From assembly GCF_030253575.1 (NCBI RefSeq), contig NC_080558.1, positions 3,606,001 to 3,670,000 on the forward strand: DNA of 64,000 bases, in the 5' to 3' direction. The position numbers and the translations under genes were made by a program. Each line of letters begins with the position of its first letter. Within the stretch, counting starts at the first letter, position 1. This document shows, piece after piece, positions 10,727-21,362 of the stretch. The DNA is from Rhododendron vialii. Lineage: Eukaryota > Streptophyta > Magnoliopsida > Ericales > Ericaceae. Below the pieces are notes generated by a model. It made no database searches, was not told the origin of the DNA, and saw nothing but the letters and a program-made list of their open reading frames with translations.

Positions 10727-10866
10727 TGTTACGTCTCTCAATGGTTAATGTTATGTCTCTCGATGGTTTAGGTTATGTCATTCCAATGGTTAAGTTATGT
10801 CTTTCAATGATTAAGGGCATATGGTATGCACGATTACGCTTACGTTACGCCTTTCAATGGTTTAAT
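10727..10866 (+). repeat. Minisatellite, ~27-bp unit, upstream of the bHLH gene
   Basis: About five imperfect units of the form GTTAYGTCTYTCAATGGTTTA, four contiguous (10727-10815) and one after a gap (10850-10866). It lies about 400-520 bp before the start codon of the bHLH gene and is absent from the duplicated promoter at 6880. Confidence 0.8.
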
Positions 10867-11109
10867 TATACGGGTCATATGATACATAATTCTGTACCGT
10901 AGTTTTTTTTTTCCCTCTTTTTTTATAATGATCCATTTTACTCAACATTTAATATAGAAGCTACATAAATAATTACTATTAGCATAAAAACATTATCTGC
11001 ACAAGTTTGTGTTCACATTTTGACCAAGAAAGAAGGATTAGACCAGACCCCAAGCCCTCATTTGACCACATGCTCAATAATACTTAAAATGTGTTGTTCC
11101 CATTTTTAG

Positions 11110-11172
11110 CACGTGTTGAATTGGTATTAAGAGACCAGAGGAAAAGTCCACTCGGTGGGGACAGTTATAAAA
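11110..11172 (+). promoter_or_regulatory. bHLH gene core promoter: G-box and TATA box
   Basis: A G-box CACGTG lies at 11110-11115 and a TATA box (TTATAAAACC) at about 11164-11173, roughly 80 bp before the ATG, giving a short 5' leader. G-boxes are bound by bHLH and bZIP factors, so self- or cross-regulation by bHLH proteins is possible, but this is inference. Confidence 0.65.
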
Positions 11173-11251
11173 CCCAATTCCAACCAGATTTTGAAATTCC
11201 CGGGAAAAAAACAGAGTCCCCCCTCCAGAACAGAGAAAAGAGAAAACCGGA

Positions 11252-12452
11252 ATGGATGAAGTCTTTGATCAGTACTATCAGTCGGCCGGAAACATTTTCG
11301 CGGCCGAAGATACTTTCTGGGTGGGAGAAGAAGAGGTCTTTCCGGCAGACCAGAGCGCTTTCGCCTGGCACGAAGAACAGAACGGACGAAGCCCCCTTCG
11401 CAACAGAGACAAGAAAAACAGAGTGGACGAAGTGTTTCAGTACTATCAGTCGCCCGGAAATATTTTCACGACCGAAGATACTTTCTGGGTGGGAGAGGAG
11501 GTCTTTCCGGAAAACCAGAGCGCTTTCGTCCGGCACGAGGAACAGAATGGACGAAGTCCCCTTCAAAACAGAGAAAAGAAAAACAGAATGGACGAAGTCT
11601 TTCGGTCAGCCGGAAATATTTTCGAGACCGAAGATATTGTCTGGGTGGGAGAAGAGGCCTTTCCGGCGAATCGGAGCACTTTCATCCGGTACGAAGTGGG
11701 TCCCGGCGGAGGTTCCGGGGGAAAGACTCTGGGTGCGAAGCGTAATTATCTGAATGTGAACAAGAGGATGATCGAGTTCATGAGGAGGAGGTGGAACCCG
11801 GTGGCGGAGGGGGGAGAGTACGAGAGAGAGAGGTGTCGCAGGCACATGATAAACGAGCGGATGAGGAGAGAGAAGCAGAAGAACAGCTACTCCTCCCTCC
11901 GCTCCCTTTTGCCGCCTCGTACTAAGGTTAGAGACATTCTGTTCTGGGAATTTTTTTAAAAATCCAAAATCCAAACAGAGTTCAAATAGTTCCACATTTT
12001 TCTTCCTCCATTGAACCAGAGATGGAAAATCCTTAGTGGTTTTTTTTTTGGAGAACTATCCTTAGTGTTATTGATAATTAATCAATATATATATATATAT
12101 ATATATATTTAAACGTGTAGTTGAAAAGTGTCAATTGGGTGATTTTTATTTTTAAATGCAGAGTGATAAGAATTCAATTATTCAAGAGGCAGCCAAGGAG
12201 GTGCAAGAGCTGCAGAGACATAGGGAAGAATTGGAGAGGAGAAACAGAGAGATTGAGGGCATTTTGGCAGAAAGGGAAAGGGGGAAGAATGAGGGAGCTA
12301 AGATCAAGTTAAGAGTAGCTAATCCTAGATCTGGGGTTGATTCCATGGTGGAGGTCCTAAAATGTTTGAAGAACATGGGGTCCAAAACTGGAGCCATCCA
12401 ATCCAACTTCTCAGCTCAGGAATTTTCAGCAGTTTTGGGGATTGAATCTGAG

Positions 12453-12520
<68 letters not shown>

Positions 12521-13851
12521 GTTAACAAGTTAACAGAGTTAGGTTACCGTGGTAGGCCAACGTCATTCTATTGACTTGAACCCTGAGACCTCATATACCG
12601 ACACACAAGTGACAACTCACAACCGCTCGAGCTTGAGCTCTGCATCAAGGGTTTGTTTAATAGGCCGGGGATTGTATGCAATTTCACGAGTGGACTATGC
12701 ATATTCAGACTATTATAATTCCCATGACGCGAGTTCGTTAACAGTGCTTGCAGTAGCAGTGTGAACAGATTTTTAAATTATCATCAAGGGTTTGTTTAAT
12801 AGGCCAGGGATTATATTTGTTTTGACATAGTCATGCTAAATTTATAGTATTATGCAATTTCACGAGTGAATTATGCATATCCAAACTATTATAATCCCCA
12901 TGATGCAAATTCGTTAACGGTACTTGCAGTAACGGTGTGAATAAATTTTTAAATTATAACTGTCGAACCTAATGTAAATTGTAGATACTGAATTTTAATA
13001 GAAACCCAAAAACAAAAACCAAAACAAAAACAAAATAAAACAAAACTTGTTCACACTGCTATTCCAAAGTTTATTTTAAGCTACCAAAAGAAGCTTTTGC
13101 CAACAACGCTATGGTAGTGTTGGTAGATTCTTAAGGGACTGTTTGCGTTTGGTTAGATTGTTTTTTTTGTACAGTTTGTACTTTAGTAAAACAAAAAAGG
13201 AAAATTTTCAAAATACCCCCCAACCTTTACTTTAAATTTCAATTAGACTCTCAACTTTTTTTAAAAATCAATTTTACTCCCAACGTTATCTTCCATTAAT
13301 CAAAACGCCCCCTTCCGTCTGAATGACTAACGGATTTCGTTAAAGGCTCCATTAAATAGCATCTCAATCAAATTTCGATGATCCAAGCCGCTCAATGTGT
13401 TCAAAACGTGATTTTAAGGGTACCCATGTGAAATCTGCAAAAAAAAAAAAGGACCGAAAAAGGCTTCATCTGAACAGTTTTTTATTAAATAGTTCAATAA
13501 AAAACTGCTAAAATCAAGTCTTTCCCAGTCATTTTTTCTGCTATTTAACGGAGCCTTTAACGAAATCCATTAGTCATTCTCATTCGGACGGAATGAGGCG
13601 TTTTGATTAACGGAATATAATGTTGGGAGTAAAATTGATTTTTTTAAAAGAATGGGAGTCTAAGTGAAATTTAGAGTAAAGGTCGGAAGGTATTTTGAAA
13701 TTTTCCAAAAAAAACAAAAAAAAAAACATCTTTGTTGACATTTCTTTGTTGAAAAATGATTTGACAGAAGGAAGCAGCAGAAGTGGAAAAGGCTGTGCAA
13801 AGATCATTATTTGAAGTTGAGAGGAAACTTCCTTTCCATTTCCCAAATTGA
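11252..13851 (+). CDS. bHLH transcription factor, bHLH92-like, with triplicated N-terminus
   Basis: Three exons, 11252-11926, 12162-12452 and 13768-13851, all phase 0, give 349 aa. Residues 1-57, 58-112 and 113-149 are three tandem copies of one unit (EVF.QYYQS.GNIF..ED, WVGEE.FP, QNGRSPL.NR), the last shortened. KRMIEFMRRRWN follows at about 171-182. The bHLH domain runs from residue 190: basic region ERERCRRHMINERMRREKQK with H198, E202 and R206 (the H-E-R set for E-box contact), helix 1 SYSSLRSLLPP, and helix 2 starting in exon 2 (SDKNSIIQEAAKEVQELQ) that extends as a charged coiled coil. Exon 2 continues into an ACT-like C-terminal part (IKLRVANP, MVEVLKCLKNMG, NFSAQEFSAVLGIE), finished by exon 3 (EVEKAVQRSLFEVERKL). 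It is a nuclear DNA-binding regulator of the plant bHLH92-type group, often stress-related. The donor of exon 2 is followed at once by a 63-bp CT run, and intron 2 contains a tandem duplication and a MITE. Confidence 0.88.
12456..12518 (+). repeat. (CT)n microsatellite abutting the exon-2 5' splice site
   Basis: The donor is GTA at 12453 and the CT run begins three bases later, so the microsatellite occupies donor positions +4 onward (GTACTCTC). This is an unusual position that weakens the match to the donor consensus GTAAGT. Confidence 0.93.
12640..12960 (+). repeat. Tandem duplication in bHLH intron 2
   Basis: Two copies, about 12643-12778 and 12782-12958, start with CATCAAGGGTTTGTTTAATA and share ATGCAATTTCACGAGTG, ACTATTATAAT and TTCGTTAAC. 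The second copy has an extra ~45 bp inside. Non-coding. Confidence 0.85.
13199..13706. mobile_element. MITE with ~180-bp terminal inverted repeats in bHLH intron 2
   Basis: The left arm starts GGAAAATTTTCAAAATACC and the right arm ends GGTATTTTGAAATTTTCC. Pairing continues through CAACGTTAT / ATAATGTTGGG, ATTAATCAAAACGCCCC and AACGAAAT-CATTAGTCATTC for most of the element. The flanks are A-rich on both sides, so the target duplication (AAACAAAAA-like) is ambiguous. It ends about 60 bp before the exon-3 acceptor. Confidence 0.85.
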
Positions 13852-13949
13852 AGAAATATTGCAAAGCAAGCAGTCAAGGGAATTTTGAATACCTCACCCC
13901 CAGCCCCAGTACACGAAATCAGCACGTGGGGGAATGTTCGTCTGTCTGT

Positions 13950-14121
13950 CGAGAATAAATGCTTTACATCGTCGGTATAAACATTTATTTCTTCTAAATC
14001 AATTATATTGTGTCACGTCGCCATATTCTATTGATTGGAATCACTGTTTTACAACGTGGCGCGATGTAATTGATTTGAAAGAAATAAATGTTTACACCGA
14101 CGGTGTAAAGAATTTATTTTC
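13950..14121. mobile_element. Short MITE with 8-bp target duplication, just downstream of bHLH
   Basis: The ends GAGAATAAATGCTTTACA and (inverted) GAAAATAAATTCTTTACA pair, and pairing continues through GTCGGT.TAAACATTTATTTC and AAATCAATTA. CTGTCTGT is repeated at 13942-13949 and 14122-14129. It starts about 100 bp after the stop codon, so it may lie in the 3' UTR. Confidence 0.8.
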
Positions 14122-14129
14122 CTGTCTGT

Positions 14130-17100
14130 TTGGCTGCTAGAGTAATTTTTTTGAATTCTTGTAAATTTTTTACTTTAATTGGGGAAGCAACTGGGAAGTT
14201 TGGCTTGGATTTTTTTTCTTTTTCTTATGTTGTTGGATTTTTTTTTTCTTCAATGGGTTTCCTTTATTTAATCAAGTCATTTTCATATCGCTCCCTTCAA
14301 GTCATTTTCAAGACCACAGGATCCAATAAAAATTGATTTGACCTTAATCTGAATTGCACTCGGTTTGGGCACAAGGAAAACATGTGAAAATTGACTGCAT
14401 CCATTCTAAAAAGATAGTCCATATTTGTCCTATCTCAAAAAATAATAATAAAAACTTCGCCGTTGATTTGCTAAAAGGGCGAGGTGCCAAGCACAAAAAA
14501 AAATTTCTGGATAAAGAGAATACAGACTCAATAAACTTGAACCGACGCCAATTTGAGTGGGAAGGTCGATATTGAAACTTTTGTGCTTGGATTAAGGTTA
14601 TTGAAACCTATTCATTACAGAAATCTCTAAATGCTTTTCGTAAAAAGAAAATCACGTATGTAATTTATCTCGCATATATGCAATCAAAATTGTGATCATG
14701 AGCTGTCATATTCACGCACTAAAGCTCATCCTAATCACCAAAAGGATCAAATATATGTGTGTATGTGTGTGCGCGCGCGTACGCATAAATGTATTCAAAA
14801 ATGTGTGTATGCATGTGTATATGAAAAGTTGCGTACCATTACGGAGGGATGGCTTTGGGACTTTGGAGGAGGGAATAAAAGCTTGTTATCAGAGGAGGAG
14901 GAGAGAAGAAGATATAGAGTAAATCAATAACCAAATGAGACAACATAGTCAGATCAAACACACGAATATTCATCTTCTTCTTCGTCAAAAGCCAAATTGA
15001 TCACAACAATATTGGAAACTGTCAAGTGGGTGCTTAACATTTATCACAACATAGTCGAGGTGCTCGTAAACTGACTCAGACACTCTTGACCACACACACA
15101 GAGAGAGAGAGAGAGTGAATGTATCTGTGCGTGTGTTTAACATTTATTTTTTGAGAAAATGACGGCCCATGACGTGTTTTGATAATTAATACCCACTAAA
15201 AATATGCTAAGAACATTTGTTAATACTGAAAATGTCCTTAACGGGTATTAATCTGATCACACGAGAGGACTACTTTACGTTGGAAAAGTTGGACTGGATT
15301 CTCTTGAAAGACAAAAAGAAGAGTTGGAAATAATCCGGCCCAACGTGCGGACGTACTTTCATAAGTAGTACTGTAGTAGTAGTATAGCCCAAGTCTTTCA
15401 TTGCATATTGGGCGTCAAGTGTTAGCCCGTTTGTGAACTTAATGGTTCGTCCCAATGTGCTTTTGATTTTTACGTTCTCAAAATGTTTATAGAAATTTAG
15501 ATGGGTAAAATTAACAAACGGAAAAAAAGAATTTGAATAAATAAAAAGGTGCAATTTTAGAAAAAGTGCAAAAAGCTGTTAACGGAACAGGGCCTTGCCT
15601 TAAAAGTACTTATTTTGTTCGGGGAACAATGCCTAAATTGGGACTGAGGAAACAAAAAAGTTGAGTAGCAATAATTGTATGGACTCTTAGATTTAGGAGT
15701 ACAATCTGTATACAAATGAGTGAGTGGGACTTTTACTTGGGATTACATACACGTAACCGGAATCGTTTGATTTTTTTTCTGTTTTGAATCGGATTTGTTG
15801 ATTTTGTAAAATATTTTTGTAAAAAATCAACTCCAATCTTGTAAGAGCGAGTAATTGATTAATTCATCCTAGTTTTTATTTAGAATTCTCGATTTTGAAT
15901 TCCCCTGAGCATTACATGGAAGGCTAATCTGAGTTTGTGACTTTCATAAAAATTTGTGTACTCTACTGTGGAAGTTGAGGTTGATATACTATAACTTAAT
16001 TGGATCGGGGGTGCTGTAGTGTACCCCTGCGCTACAAGTGTAGTACAGTCAATCTGGCCGTCTATCTCGATAATGGACAGTTAACAATAGACAACTTGAA
16101 TTTGTAAGAACTCAGATTAAATCCGAGCCTTTAATATAGAGATGAACGGTCGAATCCACCGCACTATAGCAACTCGCAATCCTAACTAAGGTATTTCACT
16201 TTTTGATAACTATATTCCACTACTTGCCTTTTGTCTTTTGTCTTACCCAAAATAAAGAGGATTCCTCCACACACCATCATCTTCCTTCCAAATCACAGCT
16301 CTTTTGACGTTGAAAAAAAATTGCGCTCTTGCACATTTTTTTCTTCCCAGGAAATCGCAGCCCGCTCCAGACTCGTTCTAATGATCGAAAACATTCCTTG
16401 GATCATTTCAATGTTCTTTTTTTCTTTCTTGACGGGAGAAGTATGAGAACTCTGTTCCCAAATAAACTCTTTCGTCACTTTTGCACTTAACTTGATCATT
16501 TCGATGTCCAAATTACCCCCAAATTTATTTTAAACTAATCCATCAAAAAATTTACATTAATCAAATACAGTCTTACTATTGTTTTTTTTTTATAGGAAAG
16601 ATAAAAGAATAATTTTACTTACCAAATTCACCTAAGTAATTACTGACTGTTTTACTATTGTCTGCCCACATTTTAAACAGTACAAAAAAATTAAAAATTA
16701 TTTTTTATTTACATTTTTTTTAATTTAAAAATGTAAAATAATCTACTTATTTGTTAAAAAAAGTTTCTAAAATGAAGCCTAATACACAATTCACATATTC
16801 AATATTGTCAACTTATTAAACCAATTTTAGAATTTTCCCTTTTTTCGAATTTGAACTCTGGAAAGCATCCTCTTGCCTTCTTGGCTTTTTCCATTGTTTG
16901 AACTTTTTACTTCCGAAATTTTAAATCTGGTTCGTATGTCTTGGGGAAAATCCAGGGAAAAAATAACACAACAGCAGTAGAAATTCTCCACAAGAATTTC
17001 ATTCAAACCCTTTCGTTAATAAACTGTTACTGCTAAACACACCCAAATCCCACTACTACCAAATCAACAAAACCATTACATCGACGGGAAAAAAAAAATA
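14130..17100. other. AT-rich intergenic region, no gene seen
   Basis: Contains a degenerate TG/CA-rich microsatellite (about 14751-14830) and a GA run (about 15098-15116). No open frame shows a domain or splice support. The block 16010-16190 has MITE-like composition but I could not define its ends. Confidence 0.5.
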
Positions 17101-17188
17101 AAAACCCCACTAGTAATCCATACAACCTAACCCCCACATTTCCAAACATTTACATAATCTACCCCTACAACCAAACCGCTGAAACTCC

Positions 17189-17913
17189 TCACTTCCTCCC
17201 CTTCTTCGCCGTCGCAGCCTTCTTCGCAGGCGACTTAATGCTCTTCGGCTTCTTCGCCACCTTCACCGGCGCCACCTTCTTCGCCTTCGCCGCCACGACC
17301 GCCTTCTTCTTAGCCGGCGACACTACCGCAGCCGTCTTCGCAACCTTCTTCGGCTTCGCTACCGCCGCCTTGGGCTTCGCGGCCGCAACCTTCTTCGCCT
17401 TCACCGGAGTAGCCTTCTTTACCACCGCCACAGCCTCGGTTGCTTTCTTCTTCGCCGGCGCGGCCGCGGCCTTCTTCTCCACGGGGGCGAGCTTGAAGGA
17501 GTTCTTCACCTTGACGAGCTTCCCGGCGGCCACGAGCTTCTTCAACTGGACGAGCAAGAGCTTCTTGAAGTTGGGCGACAGGTTGCTCGCCTTCTGCTTC
17601 TCCTCGATGAACTTCGCTATCGCGATCTGGCTCGAGCCGGTCCTCTCCTTCAGCGCCACGATCGCCTCGCTGATCATCTAGGGTTTCCAAAACGACGACA
17701 CAGTTTTAGTCTCACAACACGACGACTCAACAGAACCCTAGAAAAAATCCAACAGAAATGCAAAGATCAAAATGTTACCTCAGCGTACGGAGGATGTGCC
17801 CTATCCTTCTTCGAGTCGGACGGTTTCTTACCCTTCAATGCCTTGGCTGTCTTCGATTTCGCCGGAGCCACCGCTGCGCTACCGGCGATCGCCGGTTTCC
17901 TCCCAGTCGCCAT
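17189..17913 (-). CDS. Linker histone H1
   Basis: Two exons on the minus strand, 17913-17779 and 17677-17189, join in phase 0 (GCTGAG then GTAACA; acceptor CCCTAG before ATGATC) to give 207 aa. The lysine- and alanine-rich N-terminus (MATGRKPAIAGSAAVAPAKS) is followed by the winged-helix H15 globular domain at about residues 41-108 (HPPYAEMISEAIVALKERTG, IAKFIEEK, LLLVQLKKLVAAGKLVKVKN, SFKL). The tail of about 100 residues is made of AKK, PKKV and SPAKK repeats and ends AATAKKGRK. It binds nucleosomal linker DNA and compacts chromatin. At 207 aa it is shorter than the main plant H1s and nearer the shorter variants, some of which are stress-inducible, so it could be of that class. The gene is GC-rich compared with its surroundings. 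A shorter call starting at 17677 would miss the first exon and the start of the globular domain. Confidence 0.95.
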
Positions 17914-17995
17914 GGATACAGTACTTGGTAGAGAGAGAGATTTGTAGTGCTTTCGGGGAGAGAGGGAGAGAGAGAGATGAAAGGACGGAAATTTT

Positions 17996-18043
17996 GGATG
18001 GTATGGTAGGGTGATGTTTTGGATGGTATAGTAGGGTGATGTT
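17996..18043 (-). repeat. Short tandem repeat in H1 leader/promoter
   Basis: GGATGGTATGGTAGGGTGAT and GGATGGTATAGTAGGGTGAT stand next to each other about 90-130 bp upstream of the H1 start codon. Confidence 0.9.
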
Positions 18044-18055
18044 GGGATCTGGTTG

Positions 18056-18122
18056 ATTTATAGGGGTAAAAAAGCGAAGAGGATTCTGAATTGTGATTGG
18101 TGGAGGGGTTTTGACGCGGATC
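18056..18122 (-). promoter_or_regulatory. Histone H1 promoter: TATA box, CCAAT and histone octamer
   Basis: Reading on the gene's strand, a TATAAAT box covers 18062-18056, a CCAAT (ATTGG on +) lies near 18097-18101, and the plant histone octamer CGCGGATC is present at 18115-18122 (inverted relative to the gene). The octamer is the established S-phase/meristem element of plant histone promoters. Its position about 55 bp upstream of the TATA box supports replication-linked expression. Confidence 0.75.
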
Positions 18123-18319
18123 GGTCTTGTGTGAAGATAAGTTTGAATGTGGGCCGGTGGATTAGAAGTTATCGACGGCTGAGGATAGTTGTTGGGGGTG
18201 TGGTGCGGATTGGGAAAGGTTTTTGGTTGGAAGGTGTGGGTTTTTGGTGTGCTTTTCATCTGATTTGTTACGGGGATAACTAGAGCTATAATTGAAGGAT
18301 TTTGATGAGATTTTCATGG

Positions 18320-19585
18320 TGTTGTAGCATTTTCGATTAGCTTTCTTATGGGTATTTGGTGGTTTTTGATGGGGATTTGGCATGTGGGAGAAATTGAGTC
18401 CTAAAGTGAGTGATATTTTTGTTCTTTTGCTTTGAGAGAGTGTGTCGTTGATATTAGAAAGGAATGTGTTTTCTTACCTGATGATAAATTTGGAGTTCGC
18501 GAAATATAGGGTAGTCTAAACTAGTGTCACGAGTCATGGTTCCATCGTCTCTTCGGTCTTTGTGATTTCTGTGGGTGAATCGTTGGAAATTTCTTCTCAA
18601 CCTACATATATTCGTTAGTGGAATATTAGGACAATGTAGTATTGTAAGCGGTGACACATAGTAAAATAAATATGGAAACTACCCAATTATGCAATGACAT
18701 AGCATGATGACATGTATAAGACATCAAATCACAAAATTGCGGAAAAGCAACATGTATGGATTTTTTTATCTAATATTTCAACATTACCTATCTCTTCTAA
18801 TCAACAATCATTGATTACAATCTTCGATGCTCTCACACACTATGATCTCATATGTTATGCTTTCATACACCAAGTTCTCGTACATTTGTTCTGATACGCC
18901 ATGTGTAACTCTTAGTCTAGGGCATGACATGGCTCACGACTTAGCACAGTTCATGACATAACATGACTCAAGTTATAGCACACTTGGGAAATCCCCATTG
19001 CCCTATGGATGACGTTCATTAACAACACATTATAATGAGACGTGAATGATTTTGTAGCCTTTTAGGTTACTTTTTCATGAGATTTGGCTGTTTGATTGAG
19101 ATTAAGCATGTGGAATAAATTGAGTCCTAAACTTAATAATGTTTTTGGCCTTTGCTTTGGGAGAGTGTGTTGAGATTGGAGAGGATTGGGCTTTCTTATC
19201 CTATGGTAAATTTTGAGTTCACAAAATACAAAGCCATCTAAACTACTACTACAATCATGGTGGATATTATGGCTCCACCGTCTCTTCGATCTTTGTGATT
19301 TCTATGTGTGAATCGTTGAAAATTTCTTCTCGATCGATCTCCATATTGTGGAATATCCAGACAAAGTCGTATTTCTACACTATGAGCTCATACGTTATAC
19401 TCGTATATGCACTAAGTTTTCGTACATTTGTTTCTACACGCTACATGTAACTTTTAGTGGGCATGACATGGCTCAAGACTTAGCACTGTTCGTGGCATAA
19501 CATGGCTCAAGTTATAGCTACACTTAGGTATCCCCATTCCCCCATGGTTTATCTATCATGTTCATTAACAACACATCATAATTCA
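18320..19585 (+). repeat. Diverged tandem duplication, ~0.7-kb unit
   Basis: Copy 1 is about 18320-19035 and copy 2 about 19065-19585. Shared blocks in order: AAATTGAGTCCTAAA, GAGAGTGTGT, CCGTCTCTTCGRTCTTTGTG, GTGTAAC.. with GGCATGACATGGCTCA, and GTTCATTAACAACACAT. It begins about 400 bp upstream of the H1 start. No open frame spans it. Confidence 0.85.
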
Positions 19586-19599
19586 TCTCAACGCGCTTG

Positions 19600-20560
19600 A
19601 CTCATCAACAATAATTGAACACAAATAACTAAGGGCAATAATATCATATTCGGTATATACATAAAAATAGGCGAAGTAGAGAACTTGACCCCAAAAATAA
19701 CCATGCAGCAGTTTAGCTATCATTTTGAGAATCCACCTTTTTTACGGTTCTTAGCTAAAGATAACTATGCACTGTACACAAGTCATGTATTTGTTTATTG
19801 TTTTCCTGGGCATCTCTCTCTTTCTCTCTATCAATGCATTGTTTATTATATTTTCTGGGAAAGAAATACTAATATTTTAATTGAGAATAGGTAAAATAGA
19901 TAGTATTGATGCAGTATTGAAAGAGATGTGAATAAGTAAAAGAAAAAATGTGCACTGTTCACTAAAATTTTTGGCTATCAATTGGTAAACTTTCTCTAAC
20001 ATGCGATTTTAAGTTTCCAAATCTATATCTAGGTTACATGCTCGAATTGTAATGCACGCATTGCACATAAGGCCCATACACTTCGCAGTGTAAAAGTTCA
20101 TCTAAAAAATTCAAATAGATCCCAAGGTTCGAATCCAATAAAAACTTGAAGGAAAACTATTTTATCTTCGACTGGCTAACTCTAATTTGTTGTGCAGTAA
20201 GTGTTGATAAACCTGAAAGAAGGTAGGATTTTCCTTTGTGTTTTTCGTTGTTTTGTGTGTTTAGATTGGCTTTAGGTCCTTAGGATGCTATTGCCTTTCT
20301 ATTGAGTTTGGAATCTTTCTTGGGTATCTGAATGAAATTTTCCGATGTTCCAAATAAAAAGTAGAACTTTAAACGATTCTGTTAACAAGTGTTCCGGGGC
20401 ACAAGTTAAGAAGCAATTAATATGAAATGTTCTTTTAACATTTAATGTCATTTTATGAACGAAAGTCTACAACAATTTGAAAAACATATGCTTACTTCAC
20501 TAGTTTAGCATGTAATTAAATATCTGCCATAATAATAAATAATTTCCAATTTCATTTGGG
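19600..20560. other. No gene seen
   Basis: AT-rich sequence without supported frames, repeats or RNA genes. Confidence 0.5.
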
Positions 20561-20619
20561 GTGCTCTTGGAGGGGTGGGGGTGGGGCTAGGTACAAAGAA
20601 TTTTTATCTAAAAATCACT

Positions 20620-20822
20620 TGGAATGCACTTGTGGAGGGTATTTATGACCAGTCTGGTCATAAATATCCTCCACAAGTGCATTCCAGGTGAAAATTCTTT
20701 GTACGTAGCACTTTTGATGTAATATATCTTCTCCAATTCATAAATACCCTCCACAAGTGCATTCCAGGTGAAAATTCTTTGTATGTAGCACTTTTAATGT
20801 AATATATCTTCTCCAATTTATA
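20620..20822. repeat. Palindrome followed by an ~80-bp tandem repeat
   Basis: The right half TCATAAATATCCTCCACAAG with GTGCATTCCAGGTGAAAATT (from about 20655) mirrors the left half ending GGAGGGTATTTATGACCAG (20620-20654), forming a near-perfect hairpin with almost no loop. The right half then continues into a unit ending CTTCTCCAATTYATA that is repeated directly (about 20660-20740 and 20741-20822). Confidence 0.9.
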
Positions 20823-21109
20823 CAACATTTTTCTCTTCATCAGGAATCTCATTTAAATCAAAATAATTGTTTCTTATTCTTTGGGTGAACTCACTGTCCA
20901 CAAATTCTTCATCCATCGCCCTTTATAATTTGAAACGCTATTGCCGAATAGAAAAGGCTAAAAGAAAAATTCTCAAGTAAAAATTTTACACATATTTTAT
21001 ATTTATTGCACCTTAACTTGTTTGTATTTTATATTTATTGCATCTTAGTGCTCAAGGGCATTGGTTAACATCTCCAACCATAAATTAGAATTCAATTGAG
21101 GACATGAAA

Positions 21110-21259
21110 TGGGCTGGACTTGACACCAATTCTGAATGAAAATCTGGGCCATATTTGGTCCAAAAAAGTTACCATGAATATATAGTCCAGTCTCAAAATT
21201 CCTCAAATCCCTCAAACCCTAGTTAGGGTTTTTCCCCCTTTAGCACGATACTATATAAC
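21110..21259 (+). promoter_or_regulatory. Site II / telo-box / TATA promoter
   Basis: In order on +: Site II elements TGGGCT (21110-21115) and TGGGCC (21145-21150), a telo-box AAACCCTAG (21214-21222) with the inverted TTAGGGTTT (21223-21231), and TATATAA (21253-21259). This combination is well known in plant promoters of ribosomal-protein, translation and snoRNA genes. It implies a growth-linked transcript starting near 21285. Confidence 0.72.
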
Positions 21260-21362
21260 CCATCTTCTGCTTCAGTTCAATTCCAAACTCTTTTGGGTAA
21301 CACACCTAGACAGAAAAAGGAAGGAGGGAGGGAGGGAGGGAGGGAGAGAGAGAGACTCTGGT

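Noticed and set aside
11165-11995. Antisense frames of 133 and 129 codons over the bHLH first exon
   Set aside because: Shadows of the repeated, GC-rich coding exon on the opposite strand.
17238-17681. 147-codon Phe/Ala-rich frame on + and 126-codon frame on -
   Set aside because: Shadows of the lysine/alanine-rich histone H1 exon.
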